NCBI RefSeq assembly: GCF_000003815.2 | Contig: NC_049983.1 | Span: 24,494,634-24,558,633, forward strand | Direction of reading: 5' to 3' | DNA: 64,000 bases | From: Branchiostoma floridae | Taxonomy: Eukaryota > Chordata > Leptocardii > Amphioxiformes > Branchiostomatidae | Shown here: piece by piece, positions 25,235 through 36,365 of the stretch | How positions within the stretch are numbered: position 1 is the stretch's first letter | How the letters are laid out: each line of letters opens with the position of its first letter | Translations under genes and position numbers: made by a program | The notes under the pieces: generated by a model | Told to the model about the DNA's origin: nothing | The model's input: the letters and a program-made list of their open reading frames with translations, nothing else | Database searches by the model: none

Positions 25235-25895
25235 GTTTAACTCAGTATCTATCAGACTGGCCAAATGGCTTTAGAATTTCCGTAAGCTGAAACTGTGTCT
25301 AGAGAGTTCCAAAAGTTCATCGGTTTGGCTGCCAGTCTTTTATGGTTGGTGTAGTCAACTTTTGTGTAACTCCGTATCCATCAGACTTGCCCCTCGGCTT
25401 TAAAACGTATTTCTGTCCCCATTCACTTTAAACTGTACAGGGAGTTCCAGACGTTTTATTAGTTTTGTTGCCACTCTTGGGTGGTTGTTGTAGTCAGCTA
25501 GTGTGCATCTCTGTATCCATCACCCTTGCCAGACGGCTTTAAAACTTACTTTTGTTCCCATTCACTTTAAACTGTTCAGGGAGTTCCAAACGTTTTGTTA
25601 GTTTTGTTGCCACTCTTGGGTTGTCGGTGTAGTCAACTTTTGTGTAACTCCGTATCCATCCGACTTGCCACTCGGCTTTAAAACGTATTTCTGTTCCCGT
25701 TCACTTTAAACTGTTCAGGGAGTTCCAAACGTACTACTAGTTTTCTTACCACTCTTGGATTGTTGGTGTAGTCAACTAGTGTGCAACTCTGTATCCATCA
25801 CCCTTGCCAGATGGCTTTAGAACTTACTTCTGTTTCCATTTAACTGGAACTGTGCAGGGAGTTCCTAAAGTTTTCTTAGTCTAACTGCCACTTCG
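25235..25895. repeat. 139-bp satellite, about five units
   Basis: The anchor GGAGTTCC recurs at 25303 (as AGAGTTCC), 25441, 25580, 25719 and 25858, a period of 138-139 bp. Each unit carries GTAGTCAACT, CTCTGTATCCATC, CTTGCCA..CGGCTTTA and CATTCACTTTAAACTG. Units are about 85-90% alike. Decayed relatives continue to about 27100 (GCTGCCACT..GTTG and ATCACGATG.TATCAT phrases). Confidence 0.92.
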
Positions 25896-26209
25896 TTGTC
25901 AACAATACGATGTTGTCATGCTGTGGGTTTTGGTGCCTTCAAATGTACTACCCATATATGGACTATCAGTGCTCAGGGAAAAGCATATCCCGCAGATAAG
26001 GATCTGTATATTTACTTCCCTCTTCTTGAACTATAGGCTGCATTGTTATCATGCTGTGTAGTTACCTGCCTCTGAAGCTTTAGCAAATTGAGTATTCGAG
26101 GATGATAAATCTAATGTATTCTCCCTGTAGTTTTCAAGCTTTATCGTTTTAGCTGCCACTGCGTTGGCCACATCACGATGGTATCATGGTGTGAAGGTTT
26201 TTCCTATAA

Positions 26210-26695
26210 GGCAATGTTGATTTGCTTATATGGAATACATCCTCTGGGAACTCTAAAACTGATGCGAGCGCAGTCAGAGGTGCAGTCAGCATTGTAGAGT
26301 TTTAAATGCAGGGATTTTAAACGGCAGTGGGAGTCGGATGCTTCACCAAACAGATTGCTTCTTATGAAACATAACAAATTCACAAATTTCTACAGATGAT
26401 CAGGTCCAGGTGCGCGCCTGAACTGGACCTGGACTTAAATTTTTTGTACTGGTACCCATCCCTACATACCAACAATATATTATTCATTTTTTTTTCACAT
26501 CTTAATCTTTGAATTGGTATTTACTTTGGCTTTTTTATGACATTTATTATATTTTTTGAAACCAGCGATACACATGATTGTGCTCCTTTTACAGCTGATT
26601 TGTACGATTTCCACTTTGGTCGAAAGCTTTTTTTCAAACGGCCAAAAAATTCTGTGCGCGCGGATTTCATTCATAGAATCAAATCAACATGGCCT
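26210..26695. mobile_element. MITE family 1, complete copy inside the decayed satellite
   Basis: The left end is GGCAATGTTGATTTGCTTAT, then AAAACTGATGCGAGCG. The right end is the inverse (CATAGAATCAAATCAACATGG). About 486 bp long, no coding frame. It interrupts the degenerate satellite that continues on both sides. Confidence 0.75.
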
Positions 26696-27200
26696 AAAGC
26701 TTAAAACATAAGGAGTATTAGCAAATTGGGTGTCTAGAGATACGAATCTTACAGACATTGAATCATTACATTTGCTTCCACTTTTTAACATCCACTTTTG
26801 AAACTAGGTATATGCTTGATGGCGACATGATTTCACTTGTTTAATGTACATCTCATTAGTAACGTTATCATGCTATGAAGTTATGTGCTTTGAAACTTGA
26901 ATCATCTGTAGTATTAACAAATGGAGTGTTTAACTATCAGGCAATAAATCTTTTGTTTACTTCCCTTCCTCAGAAATGAAGTAAGAGTTTTGGTTAAATC
27001 TTTATCGCCTCAGCTGTCACCCTAGTACCCATATCACGATGCTATCATTCGTGTTGTGCGAGTTTTTGTGCTATACAATATCTAAAGCCTGTGGCGGATA
27101 GGCAAATGATTTGCCAAGATATAGATGTTACTCTCCGACAATGAATATATCTAACTTCCTATGTAGAAAATTAGTACGCATATTTTATGCGCCAAAAATA

Positions 27201-27280
27201 GTTACTCAAGCAACTGGATATGGTTTTGAAACGGTCAGACGTTTCGGAAAGAATCCACTTTCCTTCGTCAGTGTCGGCGT
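27201..27280 (-). repeat. Repeat copy with hammerhead-like core (copy 2)
   Basis: Homologous to 5359-5440. On the minus strand, 27271-27238 reads CTGACGA, then the stem GGAAAG / CTTTCC with a short loop, then GAAACGTC. The stem is perfect although its bases differ from those in copy 1, which suggests compensating change. Confidence 0.65.
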
Positions 27281-29484
27281 ATCCTATTACCTGGATGTCT
27301 AACCTACATCGACGCATATTTTATGGCTTGAAAGTTTCAAAGTCTTTGCATGAAGTGTTCAATCATGATATAACAATGGTGTAAAGTGGTGTGCTTTAAA
27401 ACTTTAAGCTTTTAAGTGTTAAAAATGAGGCATTGGGATATTGGTATCTCTCTCTCTTAAACACAACACATCTTAATTTTGTACTCTGTCTGCAGGGCGT
27501 ATCATCCTTTCCTGGGGTGCAGATAATACCTCTCCACACAGAGCTGGCAAATGACCAAATCTGAAGCGCTAGAAGACAAGTCTCTGTGTTGATGGTGGCT
27601 GAAGTCTCCTCCTGCATGTCCCCTGACACCCTAACGACCTAATACGTCACGGGTGCTTCTTTGGGTAGTGATTTGTAGCCGTGCTTCCGGACTCTGGCAG
27701 AGACTTGTACAAACTCGTGCAGATTAGCAGCTAATGGCGGAGATGGTCAGAGGTACTTCTCCTGGAATGAGCGGCAGATTACAATCAGGAAAACTTCCAG
27801 GTCCCAGAGCGACGCGCCATCAACCATCGGAGAACACTGCGCCGTCTCAGGGGTTTTCTCTAATGAACGTTGCATGCACAACGCTGTTTCATAGCCTTTG
27901 GCGGCCATTAGGCCCTCCATTATACACTAATCAACGCCATCTTCACTGATACTGCTTGCATTAGTAAGAAACAGGAGGCGACGTAACTTCGACCTTATCA
28001 GTCAACACACGTTGATGTTTTATGTAATCGTCTCTAAAATCGTCCACGCCTCTGTTGAAGGTAGATCAAACAAAGATATCAGTACACAATAAGCAGTGAT
28101 AAAACAATACGTCTAGCGATGGTCGCTACAAGGTGTGGATTCAGTACAGCATGAAAATGACATTTGAAGTTAGACAGCAAAGGCAAGAAAATACTCAGTA
28201 ATCACAACAAAGTTTTAATCTATTGTAATTTTGACAAAGTATTGGTTCTGACAATTGGTGCAACTTTTGCAACAGGTAGATATGTAGGCACATAGATAGA
28301 AATACACCTTGCATGCTATAATCAGTACCGTAGAAATATAGAAAATGAGATGAAAAGCAAAGCAACTCATTCATGACGAAGCTTAAACGTTCACCGACGT
28401 ACATACGCGAACACAAATTAAATTGTTCAATGTTCTTTTGAAATATTTGCAATGTTTCTAGAAATAAATGTGTTTTTTGTTATCAACCTTAATAGAATTT
28501 GCAGAATAATTGGCACTAGGCCAGCATCAATTTGAATACGACTTGTTCAAGTTTCCTGCTGTCTTTAATTGAAATCACCTGGGATCCGAGCGCAAGCCGA
28601 GTTGTTGGGTGGTAGATGGATCTTGTTACGCAGTCTTGCCGTGAAATGGGAATAAACAAAATCCCACCATCCATCATGCACACTGTAGCCTGGTAAATTC
28701 TACAAAAGGGAATAGCAAATGAAGCACAGCGGGGGCCACATATAAGACGGAGATCTGTTAGATGTGGCCTTGTGTGAATTATTCTGCAAGTTTTATCAAC
28801 GTTGAAAATAAAATAAAAAACAAGTAATTCTTATGACTTTTTGCATATATCTACAAAATATATCTATCGACGCAAACGAACTGCCATCTTTTGTTTATGC
28901 CGAAGATAGGACAACATTAGCAGTCTGTCGCTATAAGTGTAAACTGACCGATATATAGGACACCGCCCAAAAGTACATTGTACTCGTTTCATCAGTCGGC
29001 CATTGAACTCTGCTTTATGTTTAGCGATGGAAATGTTATCAGCAATTATCATGTGTATATACCACTTTCAACAGCAATGATAAACGATAACGACGCCTTT
29101 GCGTTTTTTTTATTCAAGATGAATGCCACAGATGATTAGAGCCATAAATATGGTGTAGCACTGTACATATGCAATAAGGTAGCATTCTAGATTTAATTCC
29201 GATGTCATTAAACACACATCACATGCATCGAACCATCGGCGTTCTGTTCTGTCAAAGTTTCTACCTAATTGGCTGGGAAATGATCAAGCGTTTCTTGAAT
29301 AATTCTTAATTACTCGTAAGAGATGCGTACACGGAGGAAGTAATACGCTTGTCTCCTTATTAGGCACCTTAATGGCGCACAAACGTTGATAAGTTATTAA
29401 CACTATGGCGACATGTAATCTCGGTGATGCATGCCTCCGGTAGTATCTCTACTCTTCACGTCCCCACGCATTTAATGAGTATTA

Positions 29485-29820
29485 GGCCATATTTGTTTGA
29501 TTATATGGATGACATCATTTGAAAACCCCAAAACTGATGCGAGCGTGCGAATAAAAAAATGATAAAAAAGTTTTCTACGGAGTACATGTACACCAAATAT
29601 AACATTAGTATACCAAACGATAGATTCTTCATTTCTGTTCTTTCTATATATCTTCTCTGACTTTGGAATATTCAATGACGTCTTCCAATATTTGTTTTTG
29701 TAACCCACGTTATATATTTTGTTAGTTTAAAAGCCGCTTTGAAAGATTTATAATGTGTTTTTATTTTTAATGACTGAAAATTGATGCGCGCTCGGATGTC
29801 ATCCATATAATCAAATCGAC
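29485..29820. mobile_element. MITE family 1, short complete copy
   Basis: GGCCATATTTGTTTGATTAT, then ATGGATGACATC, and the inverse right end GATGTCATCCATATAATCAAATCGAC. Both ends carry a subterminal GATGCG.GC.CG block. About 336 bp long and non-coding. Confidence 0.82.
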
Positions 29821-30458
29821 TAGTAATACTAGTAAAAAGGGAAATGAGGCAGACCTTAACCAACACGGTAAATAGCTGTAACAAAAGGACAGCAAGACCT
29901 GGGGACCTTATGCGGCGCGGTGCAGGGGATGGCGCATGGCAGTGTCAGGTTCTATAGGTCTAATGGAACAACGAGGACGAGCGAGCGTAGTGAGAAATGT
30001 GATATACTGAGAACAAGAACCACAAAGAAGAAATATGACCTCAAGATCATGTTGTGAAAAGTTTTTTTTTTTCTTCAGTAGCAGGGCAACGTGGAATCAA
30101 ATGACTTGAACATGCGTAGATATACATTGGGTGCTGATCGTAATGTATTCTGTACGTCTCGGGTTAGAATCTTGCCATGTCACAGATCTTGTGCCCTTAC
30201 AAATGCTCCTTACACGACTTCCCTCGCTCCACCTAAGTGCAAAAATAGGTATCTGACTTTCTGATTGGAGAGGTAAAGGTTTTGACTTCCAATATCGTGC
30301 CCTTACGGCATCAAAAAGTCTATAGGAATACCTTTATCTTCTATCTATCCGTCGTATGGGGTACTGTTAAAATACGTTCCGAAACTTGAGTGTAAACAGC
30401 GCCACATTGCCAACGTCTGCCTAACCGTGAATAAAATAAAAACTAGTGTACAAGCTTA

Positions 30459-30964
30459 GGCCACAGCAAGTAAATTTTATGGATGACATCGGCGCGCTCA
30501 TTAATTTTCGCCTGATCTCAGAAAAAAAAAAAAACAAGAATTTTTTTCTTCTTCAGGGAAGGCCGGATAGATGAAAATGGTTAAAAGGTTGTGTAACCTA
30601 ATCATTGAATGTAGAATTGACACTAGAGACTCTGTAGCATTGACTGTAGTTGCAAAGGTGCGACTTGATAGATAGTTGTAAAAGTGGCACAACTATGGAA
30701 GCTATGAGTGTAGTTGCCAACATGGTTAATGATACCAGTCTACCATACTAGTGTCACTTTAACTACACTGGTGCACTTCTTAAATACGGGAATGTATGCC
30801 TTGTTGGCTGTGATGCCATATTTTGTCACTTCAAGTCTTATTACAACGTCTATTTTGAAAATTTGCCATCTTGTTTTTTTTACCCATCTTGTTTTTTTTC
30901 GCCCTATCTCATTATTTTTGCAGTCTGCAGAGGATGTCATCCATAAAATTTACTTGCTGTGGCC
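30459..30964. mobile_element. MITE family 2, copy 2 with well-preserved ends
   Basis: The left end GGCCACAGCAAGTAAATTTT with ATGGATGACATC is matched by its exact inverse at 30932-30964. About 506 bp long, AT-rich interior, no transposase frame. Interior matches the 19091 copy. Confidence 0.88.
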
Positions 30965-32514
30965 TTACCACAGCAAAGGTGACGCATACTGCTAAATAGA
31001 CACGGATCAATTCAAACTTCACACAATGCAATTATGCTACTAACACATGAGCTTGTGAGGCTTCAGCATAGGTGTGTAACCAATTTCCTAAACATGTTAA
31101 ACGGTATCAAAGCAGAATATATATACGTCTAGTAATGGCCAATGATGTCATATGTATCGAATATAACGCTGGTTCACCTTTATCCGGATATCCGTTGGGT
31201 AACCTGTATCCGTTGCTTTGGTATTTGGGAATATTATGTTGACGGGCGTTGGTTTAAATTTCAATATTTTCAGTACATTGCAGTCTTAAACTACCACCCG
31301 TCGACTTCATGTGCCTAAATACACTGTTTAACTAAAAACAACGGATATAGGTTACCCCGCGGATAAAGGTAAACTAGTGTTAAATACCATAAACATACAA
31401 TCGACCTCCTGGAAGACACCTTGATGAACTTCTGCTTACTCTAGGAAATATTGGCCGATGTTACGTCCGTAAATACATGCAATATAAAGCCTGGTACAGA
31501 TTACAACAAACTAATGTCGCTGCAATCAATCTGAATGATAGACTATTTCATGATGTCGAAAATGGGGCATTCATACCTGGATGCAGACACAGAGAAATTA
31601 TTTTGATGGTCTTGCTGCAGGGAATGCACTGATTGCTACAGTCTGGTCTACAAATATTTCTTTTACGGTCAAAACTTATTCAGCATAATGGTCTTTCAAT
31701 AAAAAAGTAGGCCAATTGTAAAAGTAATTGTAGGTTGGATCAGTTCTGGACAATATTGGCTGCAGTTTATTAGTAGGCCCACGGCAACAGACTCACTGCG
31801 TCTTTTACTCGATGAGAGATTGTGAAGTCAATTTTCATACCGACCTGATGTCCCTAGATGCCCCCAGGAAACGCTCTGTCGCCTGATGTGTCTGTGCTTG
31901 GCCATCAGGGTCATTTGTGTCTGGGTTGTTGCACAATGAATAAGAAAAAGTCAAGTTCACATGGCCACTATATTCCAAGACATACATGAAATAATTCAGC
32001 ATATTACTCAATGCTTTCAACGTACTTTGAGACTCTTTCCTCGAATGGGTCATTAAGGGCGTGGTTGTTGAACTATAAATAAGGTAAAAGTGAAAAGTTC
32101 ACTCGGCCATTATATTTCCAAGTTCAATTCAATTCATACTCAGGGAGGTGATACGAAATAATGCATTATATCATATCACATCTAAAGGCTTTCAAAGTAC
32201 TTTATTACCATTTCCTCGAGGGCATGACGTTTCCGTCAGCAATGTTTGGCGATTTCTCGTCCTTCCCCACAGAGTTTATAGCCTTGCACTCCCACTGCTG
32301 TATATGGCCGATTTCATTTTGCGATGTGGCGCACCATAAAAACTAGACATCCCATTTACCTACGATGAACCGAGTGGAGGATCATAGCTAACGCAACACA
32401 GGCATACAAAGGAGCGTCTTTCCTTTATACGGCTGGAAATAAGTTATTATGAGTACGTGTGTTTGGCTGTCTAGCTGAGTCGAATGCATCATAGCAATGG
32501 TGCGATGTGATCTA

Positions 32515-32620
32515 TTTCTCTCTGTCTTTTCCTCTCTTTCTCTTCTTTCTTTCTCTCTCTCGCTCTTTCTTTACTTCTTCTCTGTCTATCTTTATCTCTA
32601 TCTTCTCTTGTTCGTCCGTC
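32515..32620. repeat. Polypyrimidine (CT)n tract
   Basis: About 100 bp of C/T-rich sequence with TCTCT, CTTTC and TATCTT blocks and few purines. It is a candidate triplex-forming tract with no evident gene link. Confidence 0.85.
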
Positions 32621-33538
32621 AGCATCGACGATGACTGAAGACATCACGTTTTTCTGTCAGGAACTGGGTGTCCTGTTGTTAATTTTACCCCTCTGCCGGC
32701 TGAAGTCCTTCCCCAGCTTATGTTACTGTTTTATGCCACCGGAGGAATCTGCTTGGAGATTACCTGTTGTGGCTGATGAGTCCATAGCGGGCTCTGAAGG
32801 TTCTGCCACAGACCGGATGGCGGACAAAGCGGGTTTGCGGATAAAGCGGGTTTGCGGATGTTGCGGGTGGTGCAGGAGCAGCTCTGGATACTAGCATTCT
32901 CCTACATTTAGCGGTTCTATTCTGTTCGTGAGAAGCAGGACCTCTGCTTTGAATTGACACCACAATGTTTATTTAATATACAATCCACGAAAATTGGGAG
33001 AAATATGTACAAACATTTTATTCATCTTACATCGACATAGTTGTATTGCACTAGCCTTCGTCAAAACTGACTCTCCTGTTGATTAATACACGTGCTGTCA
33101 TTAAATGGAATGCAATATCAAAGACAACGCTCATTAATACTTTGCAAGCATACATGTTGGATGGATTGCAACACCTTTGAATGTTCACATCATCATCGTA
33201 TCTTTTCGTACCAGTGCATGGACCATGATTTTCTGACGAGCTATAGGTGCAGGCTGGCAAATTTTCGACCCACTAATGGCACTTATGAGGATTGACCACA
33301 TTAGTATTTATTGTGTTCACCGGTCCCCATTTCAGTAGCTGTCCAATATCTTCAAACTCAGATAATACCAACAGTGACACCTAGAGACAGCATGCTCAGC
33401 TGCACAGTCGGCTGGTCACTTTGCGCCTGCAGTTTTCCTGTGATAAAGAAGGTGCCGCTGCTATCTTAGGAAACCCTCTCTCACAACAAGACTTTGAATA
33501 GATGATATTGGAAGAAAGATACTTTGCTGAAGCTATAA

Positions 33539-33830
33539 TTAAGGGTTAATGACCCGCCCCGATCGACTCATGATGTTACCACGCCTTGTCCTGTGCTTTA
33601 ACCAGCGAATATTTTTACGGAGTGAGCGAAGCGAACGAGGTGTTTTATGAGGTTTTATAGGCAAAGGACCAGGAGANNNNNNNNNNNNNNNNNNNNNNNN
33701 NNNNNNNNNNNNNNNNNNNNNNNNNNNNNNNNNNNNNNNNNNNNNNNNNNNNNNNNNNNNNNNNNNNNNNNNNNNNCAGGCGTTATGACACCATATATAC
33801 CGAGGAACTGGTGGGTCATTAACCCTATTA
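33539..33830. mobile_element. Inverted-repeat element interrupted by an N gap
   Basis: TTAAGGGTTAATGACCCGCC at the left faces GGTGGGTCATTAACCCTATT at the right, inverted. The interior left part contains GAGTGAGCGAAGCGAACGAG. The centre is the 100-N gap at 33677-33776, so the interior is unknown. Confidence 0.6.
33677..33776. other. Assembly gap, 100 N
   Basis: Exactly 100 N, a length often used for gaps of unknown size. Open frames that cross it are meaningless. Confidence 0.99.
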
Positions 33831-34037
33831 TACATATAGCCTACCCACACTGACCCATTTAAGAGTAGATTAGAGTAGTGTAGTGTTTCCAGTTGAACGG
33901 GAGCGACAAATTCTTTTCTAAAACATACATCTTTTATTCAGTACATACATTTGAACAGTGAATTTGAACAACATAAAACTTGTACGTGAAATGTATTTCT
34001 GTTCCAAGGCTTAAAATAAGAACAAAGTCGATTCATT

Positions 34038-34236
34038 ATGTTACAGACTGTTGCACGCTCCGTATTTATCCACTCGCCCATTCTCCAGTTTGTCGAGTTC
34101 GTTCGCATCAGGCGCTAAATCTCTGCCGGCTTTCCTGAGGTATTCCGGGATCCCTGTGCTTCACAGCTCTTGAGAATCTCGTTCACTACGAACCCAGACA
34201 CGACTTCTCCGAAGAAAGGTAGCATTTTGGTCCTCC
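34038..34236 (-). pseudogene. Frameshifted coding remnant, unknown protein
   Basis: On the minus strand one frame from the ATG at 34224 region encodes MLPFFGEVVSGFVVNEILKS. After a one-base shift near CACAGGGATCC, a second frame encodes GIPEYLRKAGRDLAPDANE, then LDKLENGRVDKYGACNSL and a TAA. The two peptides abut, are compositionally protein-like, and would form one chain of about 63 residues. The first frame alone stops soon after the shift. No family is recognised. It could be a processed pseudogene, a decayed gene end, or a real gene with an assembly error. Confidence 0.4.
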
Positions 34237-35130
34237 AGCGCCATGACCGCTACTCAATGGCGGACCGTGGTGTTATTGTCGTCTGAACTTGAATGGGCGG
34301 GGGTGCAAATAATTTTATTTTCCATTTGCAGTTTGAATTGGACATGGCTTGAAATTGATTGTATTGTCTTAAATATTATAGGTAATTCAATGTGGTTATA
34401 AGACAGCAAATGTTTTCTTTGAACAAAGAAACACGCACTACCGATGTCAATAGAGGGAGCCATCCCCCCTGCCATGCCTGTACTTATTCCCCTATCTTGG
34501 CAGATGAACGATTCCTGGATATCTCATTCTGATTGGCCAGCGTCCTGTCTGTCTTCCTCCTGATTGGTTTAAACTTTCAAAAGTTTTATCACATATGTGA
34601 TAATGAAAAATTTAATGCACGGCTGTTACGGCGTCATAATAAGCATGAAATGGGGCCTTCTGATTGGCCCACGTCCCCTGGCTATATGATAACGTTATTT
34701 ACAACACAAGCTCCTAGTCCGAACTTTTGACCGCCTTTCATTGCATACCCTGAGGAGTAAATGAAGTATTTTTACTATTCTTATTTCATTAATTTACACG
34801 TTCGTTATAACGCAAGAAGGACTAAGATTCATGCTAAGTTGTTGCTGTAAAACTTCAAGCATTAGTATTGCCGTTACATCGTTTGCCAACGTTATAGCCT
34901 CTAGATATCAAATTACAGCGGATTCTTCGTTGCATCAATCATCAAGTGATATATTGATTTCCTTCCGGATGAAGGCAGATTCCTATGAAGATGGCGTCAG
35001 CGTGAACATTCATCACGTTGCCTGTTATCTCAATAATAGATAAATCATGCGATATCTGGCAGTTATCAATGGGATCCGATATTGCTGAGTAATCTCGCTA
35101 TTGTAGTCAGCCATAGAGGAAATAGTGAGT

Positions 35131-35215
35131 TTAACCCTATTCGAAATGGGGGGGGGGGGGGGGGCTTTTGAGGCCTGCCCCAACTTTCATGTCACATAAT
35201 CCCTATATAGGGATT
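35131..35215. repeat. End of a poly-G element, related to 45049
   Basis: TTAACCCTATTCGAAAT is followed by a 17-G run (35148-35164) and GCTTTTGAGGCC. The same order (TTAACCCTATTC, G run, CTTTTGA) occurs at 45049. No second end was found here. Confidence 0.65.
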
Positions 35216-35929
35216 TTTCTAAAATTCAGTTGACAAAAAGATTATGGTATATTTAGTATTTTCCAATCTTACGAGACCCCATGGTAACTCGTTGCTGATA
35301 GGCATATATTATTCAATGTATTCATTATTTTACAGGTTCTTTGTATCAACCATTAACTTAGGGTCTCATCTCCGTCCCAGACCGCATAATAATGTTCTCA
35401 AATCTGTTTTTGGTAATATCTTATAAATGGTTTCAAGTAGATAAACGTTTTATCGCGGAACAGAAATTTGGCATTGAATTATTTTCATTCTACAGACATG
35501 TTTTTAAAGTCACCATTACTGTTGTAAAGTCTTTTCAGGAACTACTGTTCTGATCTGAAGAAAGCCATGCCTACAGAGGACATATGATGCCAATTCAACT
35601 TGTCTTTCTATTCAACTGTTCTTTCTCCTTGCTTTTCACGTTGGATCTGTGGACCCATCCAGGTTGGTTTTGTGTGAATAGAAGAAAAAGTGCTGGGCGT
35701 TAATAACGCTCCTGTATAGAAAAACATATCGTGTTGACGAAAAGCCCCTAAAGCCTTTCCATACTTGCTTCTTACGCCCACTGTGCATGTCATTGTCATC
35801 CCTGCTAGTTACGTCTACAGACGAGACCTGCCGAAGGCGCGATGGCGATACAACATCTAGCAAATAACATGCAACAAAATGTCAGGCAAAGCCATTGCCG
35901 TATATTTCTCCCCCTTCCAAAGTCTGTAA

Positions 35930-36365
35930 CGCTAATCCGGGTGATTACTTCCTCAGCCGCCTTCGATTCTCCGCCGCGAGCTATCCGGAGAGTGAGACGG
36001 CGGGTTATTTTCGGACAAATAGTTAGAATTGGATCTCTGGAGGATTTCCGTGCCGTCATGTATCTCGTTTTGGGGCCATCGTTGAGATACATGAATTCCA
36101 CGGGGACTTAGCGCGGCTCTGCGGGGCGGTTCAGCCGACTGTGCAGCGTGCCTGGATCGCTTCAGATAAGGCGCGCCGAGGAGTGATTCTGGCGGGGAGA
36201 CACTTCTCCGCGGTTTCCTGCGTATTGGCTGCGAGGCTTCCATTTATCAGCAGAGATCCCGACCCGCGGAGGTATTTTGCGGAGGTCAGAGGTGACAGGA
36301 GTTTTCCGTGGCGGTGTCTTTTGGGGTTTGCTAAACGGAAGGCCACGGGAGAAGTCTATCTGCAT
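35930..36365. promoter_or_regulatory. CpG-rich, repeat-free patch; possible regulatory island
   Basis: This patch of about 430 bp is visibly richer in GC and in CpG (GCGCGCC, CCGCGG, GGCGGGG) than its surroundings, and carries no repeat signature. Open frames occur on both strands, which is what stop-poor GC-rich DNA gives by chance. It lies between the two receptor genes and could be a promoter, enhancer or exon of an unseen gene. The role is inferred only from composition. Confidence 0.3.
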
